Assembly: GCA_900316295.1 (NCBI GenBank)
Contig: ONCJ01000007.1
Location: forward strand, 1-64,000
DNA from: an uncultured Prevotella sp.
Lineage (GTDB): Bacteria; Bacteroidota; Bacteroidia; Bacteroidales; Bacteroidaceae
DNA length: 64,000 bases
Direction: 5' to 3'
The notes beneath the pieces were generated by a model. It ran no database searches. It saw only the letters and a program-made list of their open reading frames with translations, and was not told the DNA's origin. A program made the position numbers and the translations under genes. Below, piece after piece: positions 44,667-54,433 of the stretch (position 1 is the first letter of the stretch; every line of letters starts with the position of its first letter).

Positions 44667-46673
44667 CTATGCTTTCTTTTTAGTTGCCTGAATAAAATAT
44701 GCGATGAGCAGTATGTAAGCGATGAGTGAGCATACCTGTGACATCGGGTTCTCCAACCAAACTGTGTTGATGAGGTCCACACCACCGAACTTCAGTAGTG
44801 CGCTGACCACTCCCATGAGTGCTCCTCCAGCAATGAATCCGCTGGCAATAAGGGTGCCTCGTTCACCACGCTCCTTGTTACGCTGCTCATCCTTGCTGCG
44901 TGATGTGACGAACCAGTTGATTGCTCCACCGACAAGCAGTGGCACATTGAGCTGCAGAGGGATGAACATACCCAAGGCAAAGGCAAGGGCGGGAATCTTG
45001 CAGCGGTCGAGGACGACAGCGATGAGTGCTCCGATGCCATAGAGAGCCCATGGTGCTCCGGCTCCGTTCATCATCGGCTCGATAACGGCAGCCATGGCGT
45101 TGGCCTGTGGTGCCACGAGGTGTCCTTCACGACTGGGGTCGAAACCATAGGTGTCATTGAGTAGCATCATCACTCCGCCCACAGTGGCTGCTGATACCAG
45201 CGTGCCGAGAAATTTCCATGACTCTTGTTTCCTCGGGGTCGTGCCCAGCCAGTAGCCTATCTTCAGGTCCGTGATGAACGAACCGGCAACAGATAGTGCC
45301 GTACATACCACACTACCCATGATAAGGGCTGCCAGCATGCCACCTGAACCACTCATACCGATGGCTGCCATGACCACTGAGGCAAGGATGAGAGTCATCA
45401 GTGTCATGCCTGATACAGGGTTGGAGCCCACAATGGCAATGGCATTGGCTGCTACGGTGGTGAAGAGGAAGGCTATGATAGTTACAAGGAGTATGGCTAC
45501 AATGGCAAAGAGCAGGTTGTTCATCACCCCGAGCCATAGGAACACGAAGGTGGCGATGACGGCAAGGATGGAAGCTATGCCGATGAACTTGTATGGAAGG
45601 TCGGCGGAAACGGTGGCTTCCGAATTCTTAGACACCTCTGTATTATTGGATTTCTCAGCTCCCTTTATTTCTTTGGCAGCCAATCCCACGGCACTCTTGA
45701 TTACCCCCCATGATTTGATGATGCCGATGATGCCAGCCATGGCGATACCTCCGATGCCGATGCTACGTGCATAGGTGGAGAAAATCTCCTCGGGCGACAT
45801 CTGTCCTACGGTCATGGTGGCGGTTGACCCACCCACATTGAGTACGGTGTCGTGGAATAGGAGAGACATTCCCGGTACGATGAACCACCACACGGCAAAC
45901 GAACCGAGACAGATGATAAAGGCATACTTCAGCCCGACAATATAGCCCAGTCCGACGATGGCTGCACCTGTGTCGATCTTGAACACCAGCTTGGTCTTCT
46001 CCGCAATGGTCTCGCCAAAGCCTGTCACACGTGAGGTAAACTCACTGTTCCACCATCCTAACGAGGCAACGATGAAGTCGTAGAGTCCGCCCACCAATCC
46101 GGCGATGAGCAATGGCTTTGCCTGACTGCCTCCCTTCTCACCGCTGACTAGCACCTGTGTGGTTGCAGTGGCTTCAGGGAAAGGATACTTGCCGTGCATG
46201 TCCTTGACAAAGTATTTGCGAAAAGGGATGAGGAAGAGAATGCCGAGAATGCCGCCCAATGCCGATGCCACGAATATCTGTAGGAACGAAGCCGAGAGGG
46301 CAGGATCGTGCAGTTTCGACTCGAGTATGTAGATAGCCGGTAGTGTGAAGATGGCTCCAGCCACTACCGCACCCGAGCATGCTCCTATACTCTGTATGAT
46401 GACATTCTCGCCCAGTGCCTTGTTGCGCTTAGCTGCTGCCGACACTCCCACGGCAATGATGGCGATGGGGATGGCAGCTTCGAACACTTGCCCTACCTTC
46501 AGACCAAGGTAGGCAGCGGCAGCAGAAAAGAGTATTGCCATCAGCACGCCCCATATTACTGACCATGCCGTCACTTCAGGATAGCCGTCGCGTGGGTTCA
46601 TCACGGGTTTGTACTCTTCGCCTTCCTTCAACTCGCGGAAGGCATTTTCTGGTAGGTTGATTTCTGTTTTCAT
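44667..46673 (-). CDS. OPT-family oligopeptide transporter
   Basis: 668 residues from the ATG at 46673 (MKTEINLPENAFRELKEGEEY). Many hydrophobic segments; the sequence PEVTAWSVIWGVLMAILFSA, then YLGLKVGQVFEAAIPIAI, is typical of the prokaryotic OPT branch, as is GKYPFPEATATTQVLVSGE. It should import small peptides or metal chelates across the inner membrane. A short linker (KGAEKSNNTEVSKNSE) near 350 is hydrophilic. The upstream codons before 46673 lie in word-repeat sequence. Confidence 0.9.
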   Translation of the reverse strand: MKTEINLPENAFRELKEGEEYKPVMNPRDGYPEVTAWSVIWGVLMAILFSAAAAYLGLKVGQVFEAAIPIAIIAVGVSAAAKRNKALGENVIIQSIGACSGAVVAGAIFTLPAIYILESKLHDPALSASFLQIFVASALGGILGILFLIPFRKYFVKDMHGKYPFPEATATTQVLVSGEKGGSQAKPLLIAGLVGGLYDFIVASLGWWNSEFTSRVTGFGETIAEKTKLVFKIDTGAAIVGLGYIVGLKYAFIICLGSFAVWWFIVPGMSLLFHDTVLNVGGSTATMTVGQMSPEEIFSTYARSIGIGGIAMAGIIGIIKSWGVIKSAVGLAAKEIKGAEKSNNTEVSKNSEATVSADLPYKFIGIASILAVIATFVFLWLGVMNNLLFAIVAILLVTIIAFLFTTVAANAIAIVGSNPVSGMTLMTLILASVVMAAIGMSGSGGMLAALIMGSVVCTALSVAGSFITDLKIGYWLGTTPRKQESWKFLGTLVSAATVGGVMMLLNDTYGFDPSREGHLVAPQANAMAAVIEPMMNGAGAPWALYGIGALIAVVLDRCKIPALAFALGMFIPLQLNVPLLVGGAINWFVTSRSKDEQRNKERGERGTLIASGFIAGGALMGVVSALLKFGGVDLINTVWLENPMSQVCSLIAYILLIAYFIQATKKKA

Positions 46674-46729
46674 ATTTTTATTTATAAATTCGGATGTTTC
46701 ACACCCTTTCATCTCTTGCCTCTAACTTC

Positions 46730-47401
46730 TCACCTCGAAGGAAGCGGAGCTTCCGACAATACCGTCAGCACATTTCCCTCTACTCGGAATTTTACATCAA
46801 TGCCACAGAAGGGCATACCGTAGATGCGTTTAGGGTCGTCGTGGTAGTGAGGCCGTGGATCGAGAGCCAGTGACTCACGCAGAGCCAACAGCTCTTCTGG
46901 TGAGAGGGCGGGGAAGTCGCAGTCGTTCATCACTACCTCCAGTCGCTGCCATTCCCGTGAGTCGGTGAAGCCGCCACGAGCATCAGGATGGCTGTCTGTA
47001 TATGCGATGTATGGTTTGATATCGTAGATAGGAGTACCGTCCATAAGGTCGGCACCAGCCACAATCAGCTCTCCCTTGTCTATCCCAACCAGCCTTACCG
47101 ACGACAGTCCCAGACCATTGGGACGGAAGGGCGAGCGTGAAGCAAACACCCCTATACGTTCGTTGCCACCAAGTCGTGGCGGACGCACGGTGAGAGAGTG
47201 GGAGTGGTTTTTGTTAAATCCCCATATAAGCCAGAGATAGTCGAAACCGTCGATGCCCCGTATCGCCTCCTTGTGCTTGTATTCGGGCATGAAGACGACA
47301 CGTCCGTGCAGAGTTTTTGTCAGTCCGCTCTGGCGTGGAATACCAAACTTGCTGGTAAATGGCGACTTGAACACCGCAATGGGCTCTATCTCTTGATTCA
47401 T
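46730..47401 (-). CDS. trmO: tRNA (N6-threonylcarbamoyl-A37) methyltransferase TrmO / TsaA-like
   Basis: 223 residues from the ATG at 47401 (MNQEIEPIAVFKSPF). The YaeB/TrmO domain is clear: IAVFKSPFTSKFGIPRQSGL, then GFDYLWLIWGFNKN, RIGVFASRSPFRPNGLGLSS and DLMDGTPIYDIKPYIAYTDS. The C-terminal domain has the usual FCGIDVKFRVEG. It methylates t6A37 in tRNA-Thr. The gene ends within a CTCACCTC word repeat. An in-frame TTG three codons upstream is a weaker start. A TACCTTTG box on the minus strand lies about 30 bp upstream. Confidence 0.9.
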   Translation of the reverse strand: MNQEIEPIAVFKSPFTSKFGIPRQSGLTKTLHGRVVFMPEYKHKEAIRGIDGFDYLWLIWGFNKNHSHSLTVRPPRLGGNERIGVFASRSPFRPNGLGLSSVRLVGIDKGELIVAGADLMDGTPIYDIKPYIAYTDSHPDARGGFTDSREWQRLEVVMNDCDFPALSPEELLALRESLALDPRPHYHDDPKRIYGMPFCGIDVKFRVEGNVLTVLSEAPLPSR

Positions 47402-47500
47402 GTTTTGCAATTTACAGTTTACAGTGGGTGCAAAGGTAAGAAGAATTGCAGAATTGAGAGATTGTAGATATGAATAATGAGGGTTAAAGTATGTAAAGAT

Positions 47501-47532
47501 TTTGCCGACTTAGAATAAAACTACTACCTTCG
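47501..47532 (+). promoter_or_regulatory. Promoter of the ECF sigma / FecR pair
   Basis: TTTG at 47501-47504 and TACCTTCG at 47525-47532, 20 bp apart, close to the Bacteroidetes -33/-7 consensus with one mismatch. 56 bp upstream of the sigma gene. Confidence 0.55.
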
Positions 47533-47588
47533 CATTGAATTTAAGTGTATACTTGCTGAAAAAACGCAAAGAATAAGGAAAAAGTTGA

Positions 47589-48128
47589 ATGTTATCCGTA
47601 GAAACTAATGCCACGGTGCGTTTCAAAATAATCTTCCAGAAGCTGTATCCACAGTTGCTGGTCTATGCTATTGGTATTGTCGGTGAGGAAGAAGCCGAGG
47701 ATGTCGTGGAAGATGTCTTTGCGGAGTTGTGGCGCCGTCGCAACGAGACGGAAATGGGCGACAAGATACAGGCTTTCCTTTACAAATCGGTTTACACCCG
47801 AGCACTCAATGTCCTGAAGCATCGTAATGTCACAGCCCATTACCTGTCGCTTGTAGAAGGAATCCAGGAGCAGCGCCAACATTATTTTAATACATCCCAT
47901 CCTCATCAGAACTTAGAGAACTTGGAGTTGCGGGGACAGATAGAATTAGCTATCGACGAACTGCCCGACAAGTGTCGCGAGGTGTTCAAAATGAGCTATA
48001 TCGACGGAATGAAAAACAGCGAGATAGCCACTCAGTTGGGCATTTCTGTAAAAACGGTAGAAGCCCATATGTATAAAGCTCTGAAGAGCCTGCGAGAGCG
48101 ATTGGCTCAGGTGCGTAAAGCAATCTGA
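47589..48128 (+). CDS. ECF-type RNA polymerase sigma-70 factor
   Basis: 179 residues. Sigma region 2 (about 15-80: FQKLYPQLLVYAIGIVGEEE, AEDVVEDVFAELWRRR) and region 4 (about 118-172: LDELPDKCREVF-type, with SEIATQLGISVKTVEAHMYK as the HTH). No regions 1 or 3, as in ECF factors. With the FecR protein encoded 109 bp downstream and the STN-domain SusC it forms the trans-envelope signalling set that switches on the locus to its right. Confidence 0.94.
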   Translation: MLSVETNATVRFKIIFQKLYPQLLVYAIGIVGEEEAEDVVEDVFAELWRRRNETEMGDKIQAFLYKSVYTRALNVLKHRNVTAHYLSLVEGIQEQRQHYFNTSHPHQNLENLELRGQIELAIDELPDKCREVFKMSYIDGMKNSEIATQLGISVKTVEAHMYKALKSLRERLAQVRKAI

Positions 48129-48237
48129 TGATAACGTTTGCGTGGAAAAATAGTATTCTCTTAGTAAGTGTAAAATGTTATAAGATTGTTATATATATGT
48201 TTTCAGGTGAACAATAAATCGACAAAAAGATTGCTTT

Positions 48238-49221
48238 ATGAATGAAAAAACCATAATAAATTATCTCCAAGGACATGCTACGGAAGAGGAAATGGCTCTC
48301 GTAGGGGCATGGATTTCTGAGTCCGAGGAAAACGCTCGTCGTTTCTTCGAGATGGAGGAGGTTCACAACATGTTGTTGGCTGATGCTGTGCCGGCTGAGA
48401 GAGTCGATGCGGCGTTGGGTAGGATAGTAGGTGAGGATAGCGAGGCTGAGCCTGCCACAGAGCGAATAGGTACGCTCAGGGTGATACGGTCAGTGCTGAA
48501 ATATGCCGCTGTACTCTTGATAGGAGTGCTGATAGGTGGTGCCTATATATATAAAATAGGTGTAGACAAGAAGCCCGTGGAGACCATTATCGCCAAGGCG
48601 ATAGGTGGCACTCAGGAAATGATGCTTGCCGACGGTACAAAGGTGTGGCTGCACGACGGAGCGTCGCTGCGCTACCCAGAAGCTTTTGATGGCGACCAAC
48701 GCAAGGTTGGGCTCGATGGTGAGGCTTACTTTGAGGTAGCCAAGGATGCCGAGCATCCGTTCGTTGTCGAGGGCGATGACGTCAATGTCAAGGTTCTTGG
48801 AACGAAATTCAACTTCAAGTCGCTCAAAAAGAGACATAACGACGAGGTGGCACTTGTGGAAGGCTCAGTGAATGTCAGCATTCCCGAAACCGAAGAGTCG
48901 GTCATCCTCTCGCCAGGTCAGAAAGCCAGTCTCGACACGAAATCGGGTAAGCTGGTTGTCAATCCCATCAATGCCACCCTTGCAGCTGTTTGGCGTGACG
49001 ACCTTATACCTTTCGAGAATGCTAATCTCAGGGAGATTGGTGATGCGCTGAAGCAGATTTACAACGTAAAGGTGGTGTATGCCAATGGAGTTGATACGAT
49101 GAAGACTTATTCTGGTGTGATCAGTCGCAAGGATGACGTTGCGTCGGTAATGCGTTTGCTGCAAAACTCCATCCCAATGAGATATACCGTAAAGGGAAAT
49201 ACATTGACAATCCTTCCATAG
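48238..49221 (+). CDS. FecR-family anti-sigma factor
   Basis: 327 residues. A cytoplasmic N-terminal part (1-84) that would hold the sigma factor, one membrane helix (VLKYAAVLLIGVLIGGAYIY, about 86-105), a periplasmic FecR domain (about 125-220, with LADGTKVWLHDGASLRYPE and GEAYFEVAKD) and a C-terminal DUF4974-like unit (FENANLREIGDALKQIYNVKV). The last unit would contact the STN domain of the TonB-dependent partner. A strong terminator follows at 49264. Confidence 0.94.
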   Translation: MNEKTIINYLQGHATEEEMALVGAWISESEENARRFFEMEEVHNMLLADAVPAERVDAALGRIVGEDSEAEPATERIGTLRVIRSVLKYAAVLLIGVLIGGAYIYKIGVDKKPVETIIAKAIGGTQEMMLADGTKVWLHDGASLRYPEAFDGDQRKVGLDGEAYFEVAKDAEHPFVVEGDDVNVKVLGTKFNFKSLKKRHNDEVALVEGSVNVSIPETEESVILSPGQKASLDTKSGKLVVNPINATLAAVWRDDLIPFENANLREIGDALKQIYNVKVVYANGVDTMKTYSGVISRKDDVASVMRLLQNSIPMRYTVKGNTLTILP

Positions 49222-49263
49222 ACGGATATACAATTCGTTCATAAGTTACAATATGTTAGTTAT

Positions 49264-49299
49264 GATGGGTTCGCAGGAGCGGACTCATCTTTTTTTTTT
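49264..49299 (+). terminator. Rho-independent terminator after fecR
   Basis: An 11-bp stem GATGGGTTCGC / GCGGACTCATC with two G-T pairs and an AGGA loop (49264-49289), followed by ten T (49290-49299). It separates the sigma/anti-sigma transcript from the SusC transcript. Confidence 0.85.
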
Positions 49300-49385
49300 G
49301 CCTTTTTTTACCTTTTCCATAGGTGTTTTTTATAAAAAGATTGTTTAATATGTGGAAATTTATTAATTACTAACCAATTCAAACC

Positions 49386-52300
49386 ATGGGAAAAAGAAAA
49401 ACATTCTCGATTCTCGGGAGTACGCGTGTCGTAAAGATGCTGCTTATCTCTCTGTTTGTCTTTGCTCCGTTTCAGTGGGTTGGTGCGCAGGTGACTCTCA
49501 ACAAGGGTAATACCACGTTGGGTGCTGTTATCAACCAGATACAGAAACAGACCAAGTACAAGTTCTTCTATGATGATGAGATTGCTGCGACAAAGGTTGC
49601 TGTAGTCTCTGTAAAGAATGCTTCTGTTCAGAACGCACTCAACTCGGTGCTGAAGAACCACGACATCACCTATACGATAGAGGACAATGTCGTCTATCTG
49701 AAGAAAGGTGTCAAGAAAAGTGTCAAGGCCGCTCCAGCAACAACAGCCCAGCAGGGTGAGCCAAAGAAAGCCATCAAGGGTACCATCCTTGACGAGAACG
49801 GTGACCCGATGATCGGTGCTGTCGTAGAGGTGAAAGGTACTAACGACAAGGCTATCACCGATATCGATGGTAACTATACCGTTTATACCAGCGAGCCAAA
49901 CCCAGTAGTGTCAGTGTCTTACCTCGGCTATAAGACTAAGGAGGTGGCTGTTCGTGGTAATGCTCCTGTTGACATCTCGATGGTGTCCGACGCAAAGGCA
50001 CTTAATGAGGTTGTCGTTACCGCCCTTGGTATCCGTAAGGAAGCCAAGGCTCTGTCATATAATGTGCAGCAGGTCAACTCTGACGAGATCACTGGTGTCA
50101 AGGATGCCAACTTCATGAACGCCCTCGCTGGTAAGGTTGCCGGTGTGCAGATAAGTGTTTCTTCATCAGGTATCGGCGGTGGAGTTCAGGTCGTTATGCG
50201 TGGTGCTAAGTCGCTCTCTAAGAGCAATAACGCCCTCTATGTTGTCGATGGTATTCCAATGCCTTCGCTTGAGGGAACTCAGCCAAGCGACTATATGACT
50301 GGTATGGGTCAGTCGGGTGACGGTGCAGCCATGATCAACCCCGAGGATATCGAGAGCATGTCAGTACTCTCTGGTGCAGCAGCTTCTGCCCTCTATGGTA
50401 GCGAGGCACAAAATGGTGTTATCATGATTAAGACAAAGCGCGGACAAAAGGGTCGCACCTCTCTGTCATATACCAACAACACCTCTTTCTTTTCTCCATT
50501 CGTAATGCCAGAGTTCCAGAATACGTATGGTGCAGCCAACGGAGAGTTCCGTAGCTGGGGTGCTAAGATGGGCAAGGCGAGCAGCTATGACCCCGAGGAC
50601 TTCTTTCAGACGGGCTATAACGTAAGCAATGCCGTAACACTTTCTACAGGTAACGAGAAGAACCAGACCTTCCTTTCACTTGCTTCTACCAATGCCGAGG
50701 GTATCGTTGACAACAACAAGCTCGACCGTTACAACTTCGCTATCCGTAACACCAGCAGCATGCTCAACGACAAGTTGACCCTCGACCTCGCAGCAATGTA
50801 TATGAACGTACGCGAGCAGAACATGATTGCTCAGGGACAGTATATGAACCCAATCGTACCCGTATACCTGATGTCGCCAAGCTACAGCCTCGATACATAC
50901 AAACTATATGAAATGTATAACGAGAAACGTAACTTCAAGACTCAGTACTGGCCATGGGGCAACCAAGGTATCGCGATGCAGAACCCATACTGGGAGATCA
51001 ATCGCGACATGTTCGTCAATCACAAGAACCGTTACATGTTCAGCGCTGGCGCTACATACGAGATTATGAAGGGGCTCTCTGTTAGCGGTCGTGCTAAGTT
51101 GGACTATACCACAGCTAAGTATGAGACAAAGTATAGCGCTTCTACAGATGCTATCTTTGCAGGCCCTAAGGGTAAGTACGGTCTCGCTCACGAGGACACT
51201 CGTCAGATCTATGGCGACTTGATGTTGAACTACGACAAGTATTTCGGCGATTTCTCCCTGAACGGTAACATTGGTGCAAGCATCAAGGATGTACGCTATG
51301 ACTACAATAGCAATATTGCTGACCTCAACTCTGTGCCAAACCACTTCACAATGCAGCAGGCCAAGATTAGCACAATGGAAGCTTCGCAGGCTGGTTATCA
51401 CGAGCAGGTTCAGGCAATCTTCGCTACTGCACAAGTTGGATGGCGTAGTGCTCTCTATCTCGACCTTACCAGCCGTATTGACTGGGCATCTGCACTTGCA
51501 GGTACAGACAAGAAGTCACTCTACTATCCTTCAGTCGGTGTTAGTGCCATCCTTACCGAGTTGATCCCTGGTCTGAAGAACGAAGTCCTATCTTTCCTCA
51601 AGATTCGTGGGTCTTACTCTGAGGTAGGTAATGCTGCACCACGCTTTGTTGCTTACCAGACTCACCCATACGTAAAGGGAATCCCAACTACTCTGACTAC
51701 CTATCCAAACAGCGACATCAAGCCAGAGCGCACCAAGGGATGGGAGCTTGGTCTTCAGGCAAACCTCTGGAACGACAAGGTCAACTTGAATGTCAGCCTC
51801 TATAAGACATCTACATACAACCAGCTCTTCAACCCGGCCCTTGCTCCATCCGCAGGATATAGCTCCATCTATATCAACGGTGGACAGGTTGACAACAAGG
51901 GTATCGAGCTTAGTCTCACCCTCAATCAGCCACTCGGACCAGTTGACTGGTCTTCTACCTTCACATACACCCTGAACCGTAACAAGATTAAGAAGCTTCT
52001 TGATGCCAGAACTCTGGCCAACGGCTACCCAATAGAGCAGGATCATCTCGACCTGATTAGCATTGGTAGTGCTACAAGAAGACTCGTGCAGGGAGGTACA
52101 TTGGGTGATATATATGTTACTACTCTTGCACGCGACTACCACGGAAATGTAATTGTTGACTATGTAGAGAACACTGTTAGCCGTGACATGACAGCTGGTC
52201 CGCTGGAGGATGGATTTGTATATGCAGGTTCAACCTTACCTAAGTACAATATGGGATGGCGCAACAGCTTTAGCTGGAAGGGAATCACCCTTGGCTGCCT

Positions 52301-52733
52301 CGTTACGGCTCGCGTAGGTGGTATCGGTGTTTCTATGACACAGGCCCTTATGGACTACTACGGTGTATCCAAGACTACAGCCCAGGCTCGTGACGCTGGT
52401 GGCGTTATGATCAATGGCGCAATGGTTCCCGCCGCACAGAAATACTACAGTGTAGTTGGTGCTGGTGTTGGTGAGAACTATGTATACAGTATGACCAACG
52501 TGCGCCTTGCTGAACTCTCTCTCGGTTACGATGTGCCCATCTCTCAGTGGGTACCTTGGATTAAGGGACTCAATGTCGCTTTCACAGGACGCAACTTGCT
52601 GATGCTCTATTGCAAGGCTCCGTTCGATCCTGAGCAGACCGCTGCGTCTGGTAGTGTGTTCTTCGATGGCCTCGACTACTTCATGCAGCCAAGTCTCCGC
52701 AACTTAGGTTTCTCTGTGAAAGTTAACTTCTAA
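49386..52733 (+). CDS. SusC/RagA-family TonB-linked outer membrane protein with STN domain
   Basis: 1115 residues. Signal peptide about 1-36 (ends WVGAQ). STN domain about 40-112 (TTLGAVINQIQKQTKYKFFY), carboxypeptidase-regulatory-like domain about 128-205 (IKGTILDENGDPMIGAVVEV), plug about 210-350 (LNEVVVTALGIRKEAKALSY), then the beta-barrel to a C-terminal aromatic (NLGFSVKVNF). It imports glycans with its SusD partner, powered by TonB; the STN domain signals to FecR. The preceding 86 bases after the terminator must hold the promoter, but I see no clear -7 box, as expected if it uses the ECF sigma factor. Confidence 0.95.
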   Translation: MGKRKTFSILGSTRVVKMLLISLFVFAPFQWVGAQVTLNKGNTTLGAVINQIQKQTKYKFFYDDEIAATKVAVVSVKNASVQNALNSVLKNHDITYTIEDNVVYLKKGVKKSVKAAPATTAQQGEPKKAIKGTILDENGDPMIGAVVEVKGTNDKAITDIDGNYTVYTSEPNPVVSVSYLGYKTKEVAVRGNAPVDISMVSDAKALNEVVVTALGIRKEAKALSYNVQQVNSDEITGVKDANFMNALAGKVAGVQISVSSSGIGGGVQVVMRGAKSLSKSNNALYVVDGIPMPSLEGTQPSDYMTGMGQSGDGAAMINPEDIESMSVLSGAAASALYGSEAQNGVIMIKTKRGQKGRTSLSYTNNTSFFSPFVMPEFQNTYGAANGEFRSWGAKMGKASSYDPEDFFQTGYNVSNAVTLSTGNEKNQTFLSLASTNAEGIVDNNKLDRYNFAIRNTSSMLNDKLTLDLAAMYMNVREQNMIAQGQYMNPIVPVYLMSPSYSLDTYKLYEMYNEKRNFKTQYWPWGNQGIAMQNPYWEINRDMFVNHKNRYMFSAGATYEIMKGLSVSGRAKLDYTTAKYETKYSASTDAIFAGPKGKYGLAHEDTRQIYGDLMLNYDKYFGDFSLNGNIGASIKDVRYDYNSNIADLNSVPNHFTMQQAKISTMEASQAGYHEQVQAIFATAQVGWRSALYLDLTSRIDWASALAGTDKKSLYYPSVGVSAILTELIPGLKNEVLSFLKIRGSYSEVGNAAPRFVAYQTHPYVKGIPTTLTTYPNSDIKPERTKGWELGLQANLWNDKVNLNVSLYKTSTYNQLFNPALAPSAGYSSIYINGGQVDNKGIELSLTLNQPLGPVDWSSTFTYTLNRNKIKKLLDARTLANGYPIEQDHLDLISIGSATRRLVQGGTLGDIYVTTLARDYHGNVIVDYVENTVSRDMTAGPLEDGFVYAGSTLPKYNMGWRNSFSWKGITLGCLVTARVGGIGVSMTQALMDYYGVSKTTAQARDAGGVMINGAMVPAAQKYYSVVGAGVGENYVYSMTNVRLAELSLGYDVPISQWVPWIKGLNVAFTGRNLLMLYCKAPFDPEQTAASGSVFFDGLDYFMQPSLRNLGFSVKVNF

Positions 52734-52740
52734 TGGAGTA

Positions 52741-52775
52741 ATTGACAATTGATAATTAGACAATTGAAAATTGAC
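52741..52775. repeat. Intergenic word repeat (GACAATTGATAATTA type)
   Basis: ATTGACAATTGATAATTAGA followed by CAATTGAAAATTGACA between susC and susD: near-tandem words built on CAATTGA. No terminator is visible, so the two genes are probably cotranscribed. Confidence 0.6.
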
Positions 52776-52781
52776 AGGAAA

Positions 52782-54374
52782 ATGAAAAAGAATATATTTA
52801 AGAAGGTGTCCTCGGTGTTAGCGTTATCATTGACGTTAGCGTTGTCTCTTGCTTCATGCACGGACAAGTATGATGAGTACAATGTCAACCCACACGAGGC
52901 AACAAACGAGATGATGACCAGGGACAACCTGCTCGCAGGTGCTTCCCTTGCTCAGATGGAACGTAGCATTTTTACTATTTCATCTGCTGGACGTTACCAA
53001 GAGACCGAAATGTTGCAGGGCGATCTGTTCGCAAGCTATTTTGCACCTATTATGACATGGGCATATACTGGTGGCGCTGATAACGACAACTATCGTCTAT
53101 ATACAGACTGGAACAAAGCCCCTTGGGATGATGCTTATACAGATATTATGACTCCTTGGAACATTATCAAGACTGGTTACGAGGACGCTGGCGAAGGCAA
53201 CTCTCCCGCTCTGGCTATCGCTACAATAGTAAAGGTGTTCGGAATGAGTCGCATCACCGATATGTACGGCCCTATCATCTATAGCAAGTTTGGTACTGGT
53301 TTGCAAGTTGCTTTCGATTCCCAAGAGGAGGTGTATAATCAGTTCTTCAAGGAATTGGATGATGCAATTAACATCTTGTCTGTAAGTGAAGGCAGTATAC
53401 TGGAGGAATATGACCTAATTTATAAAGGCGATATTGCGATGTGGACAAAGTTTGCCAACACCCTGCGCCTGCGTCTTGCAATGCGTATTAGCAATGTCAA
53501 TGAGAGTAAGGCACGTCAGGAGGCTCAGGCTGCTATAGGCAATGCCCGTGGTCTGCTGTCAAGCGTAGCTGATAATGCCTATCTGCAACAGACTACAAGC
53601 CTTGTGTTTAAGAACCCAATCTGGGAGGCTTGCCAGAGCTTCAACGATATGCGCATGAGTGCTACTATGGACTGCTACCTCAATGGATATGCCGACCCAC
53701 GCCTCTCCAAGTTTTTCCTTCCTAACAATAATGGAGAATATCGTGGAGTTCGTAACGGTATGACAAATCGTAACAAGAGCAGTTATCAGGACGTTAGCTC
53801 CAGTGCCAACTATAGTGAGAACGATAATCTGAAGTGGATGGAGTCTTCTGAGGCTTACTTCCTCCTTGCCGAGGCTGCTCTGCGTTGGGGCATGGGCTCA
53901 CAGAGTGCACAGCAGTATTATGAGGAAGGTATCCGTCAGTCGTTTGCTGCCGTAGGTGCGAGCGATGTTGAGACCTATATAACAGACAACGAGAAATTGC
54001 CTTCCACCACTTGGAAAAATCCATCAAACAACCGCAGAGTCAATGTGACAACCTCACAGCTTACCGTGGCATGGGATGAAAGCGCATCACAGAATACAAA
54101 AATGGAACGCATCATGATTCAGAAGTGGATAGCCCTGTTCCCAGACGGACAGGAGGCTTGGAGCGAGATTCGTCGTACAGGTTATCCTACTATAGTAGCT
54201 ATAGAGAGCAATCAGTCTAACGGTGAGGTTGCCAACGGTGAGATTATCAGCCGCTTGAAGTTCCCAAGCTCCGAGAGATCAAATAATACCACGAGCAATA
54301 TCAAGGAGGCAGAAAGTCTGCTTGGCGGACGCGACGTCGCTGGCACTCGTCTCTGGTGGGATGTCAAGAGATAA
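52782..54374 (+). CDS. SusD/RagB-like nutrient-binding outer membrane lipoprotein
   Basis: 530 residues from the ATG at 52782. Lipoprotein signal: MKKNIFKKVSSVLALSLTLA, then LSLASC with the acylated Cys followed by TDKYDEY, acidic as in surface-exported lipoproteins. The sequence NVNPHEATNEMMTRDNL and the tetratricopeptide-like helical body (WMESSEAYFLLAEAALRWG) fit the SusD-like branch that starts with YDEYNxNP. The C-terminal DGQEAWSEIRRTGYP is also typical. It caps SusC and binds the glycan. Confidence 0.93.
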   Translation: MKKNIFKKVSSVLALSLTLALSLASCTDKYDEYNVNPHEATNEMMTRDNLLAGASLAQMERSIFTISSAGRYQETEMLQGDLFASYFAPIMTWAYTGGADNDNYRLYTDWNKAPWDDAYTDIMTPWNIIKTGYEDAGEGNSPALAIATIVKVFGMSRITDMYGPIIYSKFGTGLQVAFDSQEEVYNQFFKELDDAINILSVSEGSILEEYDLIYKGDIAMWTKFANTLRLRLAMRISNVNESKARQEAQAAIGNARGLLSSVADNAYLQQTTSLVFKNPIWEACQSFNDMRMSATMDCYLNGYADPRLSKFFLPNNNGEYRGVRNGMTNRNKSSYQDVSSSANYSENDNLKWMESSEAYFLLAEAALRWGMGSQSAQQYYEEGIRQSFAAVGASDVETYITDNEKLPSTTWKNPSNNRRVNVTTSQLTVAWDESASQNTKMERIMIQKWIALFPDGQEAWSEIRRTGYPTIVAIESNQSNGEVANGEIISRLKFPSSERSNNTTSNIKEAESLLGGRDVAGTRLWWDVKR

Positions 54375-54433
54375 TGCGTAATGCTTAATGCGTAATTAAA
54401 GTGCAAATTTTATACATTAAATAATAATCGAAA